NCBI GenBank assembly: GCA_003169895.1
Contig: PNAE01000007.1
Span: 626,967 to 690,966 of the forward strand
From: Gemmatimonadota bacterium
GTDB taxonomy: Bacteria; Gemmatimonadota; Gemmatimonadetes; Gemmatimonadales; GWC2-71-9
Direction: 5' to 3'
Length of the DNA: 64,000 nt
Shown here: positions 60,471 to 64,000 of the stretch, piece by piece
Numbering within the stretch: the stretch's first letter is position 1
Layout: each line of letters starts with the position of its first letter
The notes under the pieces: generated by a model
Told to the model about the DNA's origin: nothing
The model's database searches: none
Seen by the model: only the letters and a program-made list of their open reading frames with translations
Position numbers and translations under genes: made by a program

Positions 60471-61882
60471 GGCACGACTCTCCGCTGAGCCGCCACGCCG
60501 GGTGTTGCGGCCTTTCCGATCGGGACCACTGAAATGATGGCGCGAGGACCGAGCAGGTACTGGCGCACGACGCGTTGCACGTCGGTCGCGGTCACCGCGC
60601 GAAGCCGGTCGATGTCCTTCTGGAACCCATCCGGATTCCCCGTCTCGATGTAGTACTGATTCAGGCGATTCGCCTTTCCCTGGATTGTCTCCATGCCGCC
60701 CAGGATTCGTGACTCCATGGAGTTCCTGGCCTGCTGCATCTCGCGTTCGGTCGGGCCGTCCTTGGCGAGCCGCTGCAACTCGGCGTCGATCGCGGCCTGC
60801 AGCTCAGGAAGACCGTGGCCCGGACGCGCCCGCGTGAGAATCTCGAAGTAGCCGGCGAGGTGCTCGTCGTTGGCGAAGGCGGAGACCTGACTCGCGCTCT
60901 GATCGACGTACACCAGCCGCTGTGTCAGGCGAGAATTCTTGGCGCCGGTCAGGATGTACGAAGCCACCTTGAGCGCCTCGTCATCGGGAGCCCACGCGCG
61001 CACTGACTCGAAGTCGTACGTGAGCTGCGGCACCTGGACCCGGTCTTCGAGGGTGACCATGGTGTCGGCCGCGAGGCGAGGCTGCGACGGTGTGGGATGG
61101 GTCACGCCCGGTCCGCGCGGAATGGCGCCGAAATACGTGCTGATGAGCTTGAGAACACTGTCTCGACGGACGGCGCCAACGACCGCGATCACGGCATTAT
61201 CAGGCGCGTAATAGTGGCGAAAGAAGTCGCGGACGTCTTCCAGCGATGCCGCTGACAGGTCGGCCATCGATCCGATCACCGGCCACGAGTAGGGATGTCC
61301 GGGCGGGAAGAGCATACCGGGTTCGTAGTCCTCGACCAGGCCATATGGCTGGTTCTCAACGCTTTCGCGGCGCTCGTTCTTCACGATGTCGCGCTGGGCG
61401 TCAACCTTTTTCGCGTCCATTACGGGCAGGAACCAGCCCATGCGGTCGGCGTCGAGCCAGAGCATGAGGGGCAGGGCGTGGACCGGGCCGGCTTCGAAAT
61501 AGTCGGTGCGGTCGTTCGCCGTCGACGCGTTGTTATTGGCACCCGCGGCTTCGAGCAGCCGATCGAACTGCGGGTATGGCGCATGCTGCGAACCCATGAA
61601 CATCAGGTGTTCGAATAGGTGGGCCAGTCCGGTGCGGCCGGGTATTTCGTTGGCTGAACCGACGTCGAACCACGTATTTACGGTGACGATCGGCGACGAC
61701 TGATCTTCGTGGATCAGGACCCGGAGGCCGTTAGGCAGGGTGTCGACGGTGACGGGGACGTGAACGACCTGGGCGGGAAGCCGGGACAGGCCTCCGAGCG
61801 CCAGCAGCGCGCCGGCGAGTCGCCATGGTGATCGAATCAAGGTGGATACCCCATAGTGGTCGAGGGTCGAAGGTCGAGTCAC
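60467..61882 (-). CDS. M16-family zinc metallopeptidase, catalytic subunit
   Basis: 471 residues. The inverse zinc motif is present, RTGLAHLFEHLMFMGS (HxxEH), with the downstream glutamate expected in the DIVKNERRESVENQPYG segment. The C-terminal half is the non-catalytic lobe. The signal peptide probably begins at TTG 61840 (LIRSPWRLAGALLALGGLSRLPAQ); GTG 61882 overlaps the upstream stop. With the next gene it forms a heterodimeric periplasmic protease of the pitrilysin type. Confidence 0.9.
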   Translation of the reverse strand: MTRPSTLDHYGVSTLIRSPWRLAGALLALGGLSRLPAQVVHVPVTVDTLPNGLRVLIHEDQSSPIVTVNTWFDVGSANEIPGRTGLAHLFEHLMFMGSQHAPYPQFDRLLEAAGANNNASTANDRTDYFEAGPVHALPLMLWLDADRMGWFLPVMDAKKVDAQRDIVKNERRESVENQPYGLVEDYEPGMLFPPGHPYSWPVIGSMADLSAASLEDVRDFFRHYYAPDNAVIAVVGAVRRDSVLKLISTYFGAIPRGPGVTHPTPSQPRLAADTMVTLEDRVQVPQLTYDFESVRAWAPDDEALKVASYILTGAKNSRLTQRLVYVDQSASQVSAFANDEHLAGYFEILTRARPGHGLPELQAAIDAELQRLAKDGPTEREMQQARNSMESRILGGMETIQGKANRLNQYYIETGNPDGFQKDIDRLRAVTATDVQRVVRQYLLGPRAIISVVPIGKAATPGVAAQRRVVP

Positions 61883-63270
61883 CCGATCTCGAACTTATCC
61901 CCGTGGTTCGGCACGTGCACCTCCTTGACGCCTTCTTCCTGCAGGATCTTCTGCATCGCGACCAGCGACTCCGACTCCCCGTGAACGCAGAACGCGCGCT
62001 GGATCGGTCCGCCGAGTTCCTTCACCCAGCGGCGCAGTTCGTCGCGGCCGGCGTGGGCGGAATACCCGTCGATGGTCGCGACCTCGGCCTCGATGTGATG
62101 CGGTTCACCCAGGATGCGCACATCCCGCTGGCCGTCCTGGATCCGGCGCCCCAGCGTGCCCTCGCCCTGGTAGCCAACCAGGAGGATGCAGTTCGCGGCG
62201 TCCTCACAGTGGTTGGCGAGGTGATGCGTGATGCGACCGTTTTCCGCCATCCCCGATGCGGCGATGATGATGGCCGGGCCATTCAGCGAGTTGAGCTGCT
62301 TGGACTCGTTGACGTCGCGCACATACGTCACGAGATGGTAGTCGAACAGCCTGGAGTCGGTCTGGATCAGGGTTTCGGTGTTGTCAAACAACTCGGGATG
62401 CAACCGGAAGACCGCAGTCGCCTCAACCGCGAGCGGCGAGTCGATATAGATCGGCAGCTGCGGGATCCTGTTGGCGTCGGCGAGCTGGTGCAGTGCGTAG
62501 ACCAATTCCTGGGTGCGTCCGAGCGCGAAGGACGGAATCAGGATGATGCCCTTGCGCGCCGCGACGTGGCGCACGATCTCCCCAAGATGTTCGCTGGCGT
62601 TGGTCGACGTGTCGTGATTCTTGAGGGCGTAGGTGCTTTCGATGATCAGGGTGTCGATGGCGCCGCGTGGGCCGGTCGGGTCCCTGATGATCGGCTGCCC
62701 CCAGCGACCAACGTCTCCGGAAAATACCAGCCGGTGCGGCGTGGCGCCGGCGACCTGCACGTCGACGTTGGCGCTGCCAAGGATGTGGCCGGCGTCGCGA
62801 TAGGTGACCGTCAGGTCGCGGGCCACGGTGAATGGCCGTTCCAGCGGATGCGATTCCATCAACCCGACCGCCTTCACCGCATCGGCCATCGTGTACAGCG
62901 GGGCCGACGATGGACCAGCGCGCCCCTTCTTATTGAGCCACTTGAAGTCACTTTCCTGGATGTGCGCGGCATCCGGGAGCATCGAGGCGGAGAGGTCGCG
63001 GGTTGCCGACGTCGCGGCAATCGCCTTGTTGTAGCTGTTGGCGACGAGCAGGGGCAGCCGCCCCGAGTGATCGATATGCGCGTGACTGAGCACTACTGCG
63101 TCGAGCTGTCGGGGGTCGAACGACAGGGTGGCGTTGAGCCGCGCCGATTCATCTCGCCTGCCCTGGAACATGCCGCAGTCCAGGAGCACGCGGTGACCGC
63201 CCCATTCGAGCAGATGACACGAGCCGGTCACCTGGCCGGCCGCGCCCCAGAACGTGATCGCTATTGTCAC
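61879..63270 (-). CDS. Beta-CASP metallo-beta-lactamase RNase-like protein
   Basis: 463 residues from GTG 63270. The MBL zinc motifs are LSHAHIDHSGRLP, RDAGHILGSANV and VFSGDVGRWG. The beta-CASP cap has LIIESTYALKNH, ILIPSFALGRTQELVYAL, and IIIAASGMAENGRITHHL. The C-terminal motifs are TIDGYSAHAGRDEL and FCVHGESESLVAMQ. The layout matches bacterial YSH1/CPSF73-like RNA-processing enzymes of the RMMBL group. The first M16 gene overlaps its stop by 4 bases. Confidence 0.92.
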   Translation of the reverse strand: MTIAITFWGAAGQVTGSCHLLEWGGHRVLLDCGMFQGRRDESARLNATLSFDPRQLDAVVLSHAHIDHSGRLPLLVANSYNKAIAATSATRDLSASMLPDAAHIQESDFKWLNKKGRAGPSSAPLYTMADAVKAVGLMESHPLERPFTVARDLTVTYRDAGHILGSANVDVQVAGATPHRLVFSGDVGRWGQPIIRDPTGPRGAIDTLIIESTYALKNHDTSTNASEHLGEIVRHVAARKGIILIPSFALGRTQELVYALHQLADANRIPQLPIYIDSPLAVEATAVFRLHPELFDNTETLIQTDSRLFDYHLVTYVRDVNESKQLNSLNGPAIIIAASGMAENGRITHHLANHCEDAANCILLVGYQGEGTLGRRIQDGQRDVRILGEPHHIEAEVATIDGYSAHAGRDELRRWVKELGGPIQRAFCVHGESESLVAMQKILQEEGVKEVHVPNHGDKFEIG

Positions 63271-63331
63271 GAAACCCGTCACTTGAGAATGGGCAGCCCA
63301 CCACCAAGCAGCCGTCGGCGGGCGTGGGGAC

Positions 63332-64000
63332 TCAGAACGAGAAGGCCTCGCCCTGGCGTGGCACAATGACGTCGCGGACGCCTTCCTCGCGCAGGATCGT
63401 GACCATCATGGCGACGGCAAGGTCGTCTCCCTGCACGACGAACGCGCGCTTCACCGGTCCGCCGAGGGCGCGGATCCAGCCGCGCATCTCCTCGCCGTCG
63501 GCAAAGCCTGAGTACGCCGTCATCGTCTCGATCGTGGCCTTGCGCTCGACTGTCTCACCCTGGAGGTCCACCGTTTCAGCGCCGTCCTGGAGCAGGCGGC
63601 CCACCGAGCCTTCCTCCTGGAACGACGTCAGGATGATGGTATGGCGGGGGTCGCCGAGACAGCGTCGCAGGTGATGGGCCGCGCGTCCGGCGTCGCATGT
63701 TTCGTTGGGCGCGACGATGATCGCCGGGCCCTCGATGCGGTCGACGTGATCGGGCTGGCCCTGCGGCACATAGTGGAGCAATGACCGGTCGAATGCGCCG
63801 GTATCGTGCTGGTAGGCGCGTTCGTTGGCCGCGACGCTCTCGGGATGCAGGCGCAGGATGGTCGAGAGGGACACCGGCGCGGGTGTGTCCATCCAGATGG
63901 GAATCTCGGGAATGCTGCTTCGGTGCCAGAGATCCTGTACGGCGCGCACGAACTCGTGGACCGGTCCGATCGTGGCGGCCGGAACGATGATCAGTCCGCC
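63332..64000 (-). CDS. Second beta-CASP protein, partial and apparently degenerate
   Basis: 222 residues of the C-terminal part are in the window; the N-terminus lies beyond 64000. It aligns along its length with the neighbour at 61879 (GLIIVPAATIGPVHEFVRAV, IPIWMDTPAPVSLSTILRLHPES, PAIIVAPNETCDAGRAAHHL, EEGSVGRLLQDGAE), but active-site positions differ: YSGFADGEE in place of YSAHAGRDE, VVQGDDLAV in place of CVHGESESL, and PNETCDAG in place of ASGMAENG. It is probably a catalytically dead paralogue that partners or regulates the active enzyme (inference). Confidence 0.85.
   Translation of the reverse strand, partial: GGLIIVPAATIGPVHEFVRAVQDLWHRSSIPEIPIWMDTPAPVSLSTILRLHPESVAANERAYQHDTGAFDRSLLHYVPQGQPDHVDRIEGPAIIVAPNETCDAGRAAHHLRRCLGDPRHTIILTSFQEEGSVGRLLQDGAETVDLQGETVERKATIETMTAYSGFADGEEMRGWIRALGGPVKRAFVVQGDDLAVAMMVTILREEGVRDVIVPRQGEAFSF

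Noticed and set aside
61825-63369. 514-codon open frame opposite the beta-CASP gene
   Set aside because: It is antisense to a gene with intact MBL and beta-CASP motifs. The frame is arginine/histidine/valine-rich and without family features.

Overview
The window is about 64 kb of high-GC bacterial chromosome with dense, co-oriented genes, many 4-base ATGA/GTGA overlaps, and no rRNA, tRNA, insertion sequence, prophage or CRISPR that I can see. The gene content (GWxTD-domain lipoprotein, DUF4142 proteins, a SUF operon led by a SufR-like regulator, heterodimeric-type M16 peptidases, and many lipoproteins and Tat or Sec exported proteins) suggests a Gram-negative, Gemmatimonadota-like organism. 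That placement is an inference from gene content; no 16S gene is present to test it.

The window is an origin-proximal region. dnaA, dnaN, rpmH, rnpA, yidD and yidC lie at 43-48.5 kb. The dnaN-dnaA gap carries a TAG-triplet run beside a degenerate DnaA box, as in a DnaA-trio origin. parA and parB, with a near-perfect parS site just upstream, lie about 27 kb away at 15.4-17.2 kb. RNase P is complete: rnpB RNA (40843-41223) and rnpA protein (46133-46480).

Layout. 0-0.6 kb: SufR/ArsR-like regulator, cut by the window edge. 0.7-7.7 kb: two DUF4142 exported proteins flanking a tight operon of a DUF4956 membrane protein, a propeller lipoprotein, an outer-membrane barrel carrying a kinase-like segment, and a calcineurin-like phosphoesterase lipoprotein. 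7.7-10.2 kb: Tat-exported sugar isomerase/epimerase-like protein, small membrane protein, lipoprotein. 10.2-17.3 kb: leftward operon parA-parB-bmpA-nif3-nupO-nupP-nupQ, i.e. chromosome segregation joined to a nucleoside-type ABC importer. 17.3-19.5 kb: NatAB-type ABC exporter. 19.7-26.4 kb: sufR-B-C-D-S-U-brxA Fe-S operon from a strong, apparently leaderless promoter. 26.6-29.5 kb: exported protein, 7Fe ferredoxin, structured non-coding stretch, RNase D, SufT-like protein. 29.5-34 kb: serine hydrolase, metzincin protease, MMPL transporter. 34-40.6 kb: polA, GWxTD lipoprotein, Ser/Thr kinase, pyrE, AraC-type regulator. 40.8-43 kb: rnpB and two exported proteins. 43-48.8 kb: origin cluster and a CDGSH protein. 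48.9-58.2 kb: leftward run holA, SPOR protein, mutS, TonB-C lipoprotein, cystathionine beta-synthase, ddl, rhomboid, unknown protein. 58.3-64 kb: NUDIX hydrolase, M16 pair, and two tandem beta-CASP metallo-beta-lactamase proteins, the second cut by the window end and apparently catalytically degenerate.

Between genes there are two recurring families of short degenerate inverted or direct repeats (cores GCTGGGAGCC and GTGAAACGTGA) plus isolated perfect palindromes. These are the main structure not explained by genes. Hairpins that could act as terminators mostly lack a T tract.
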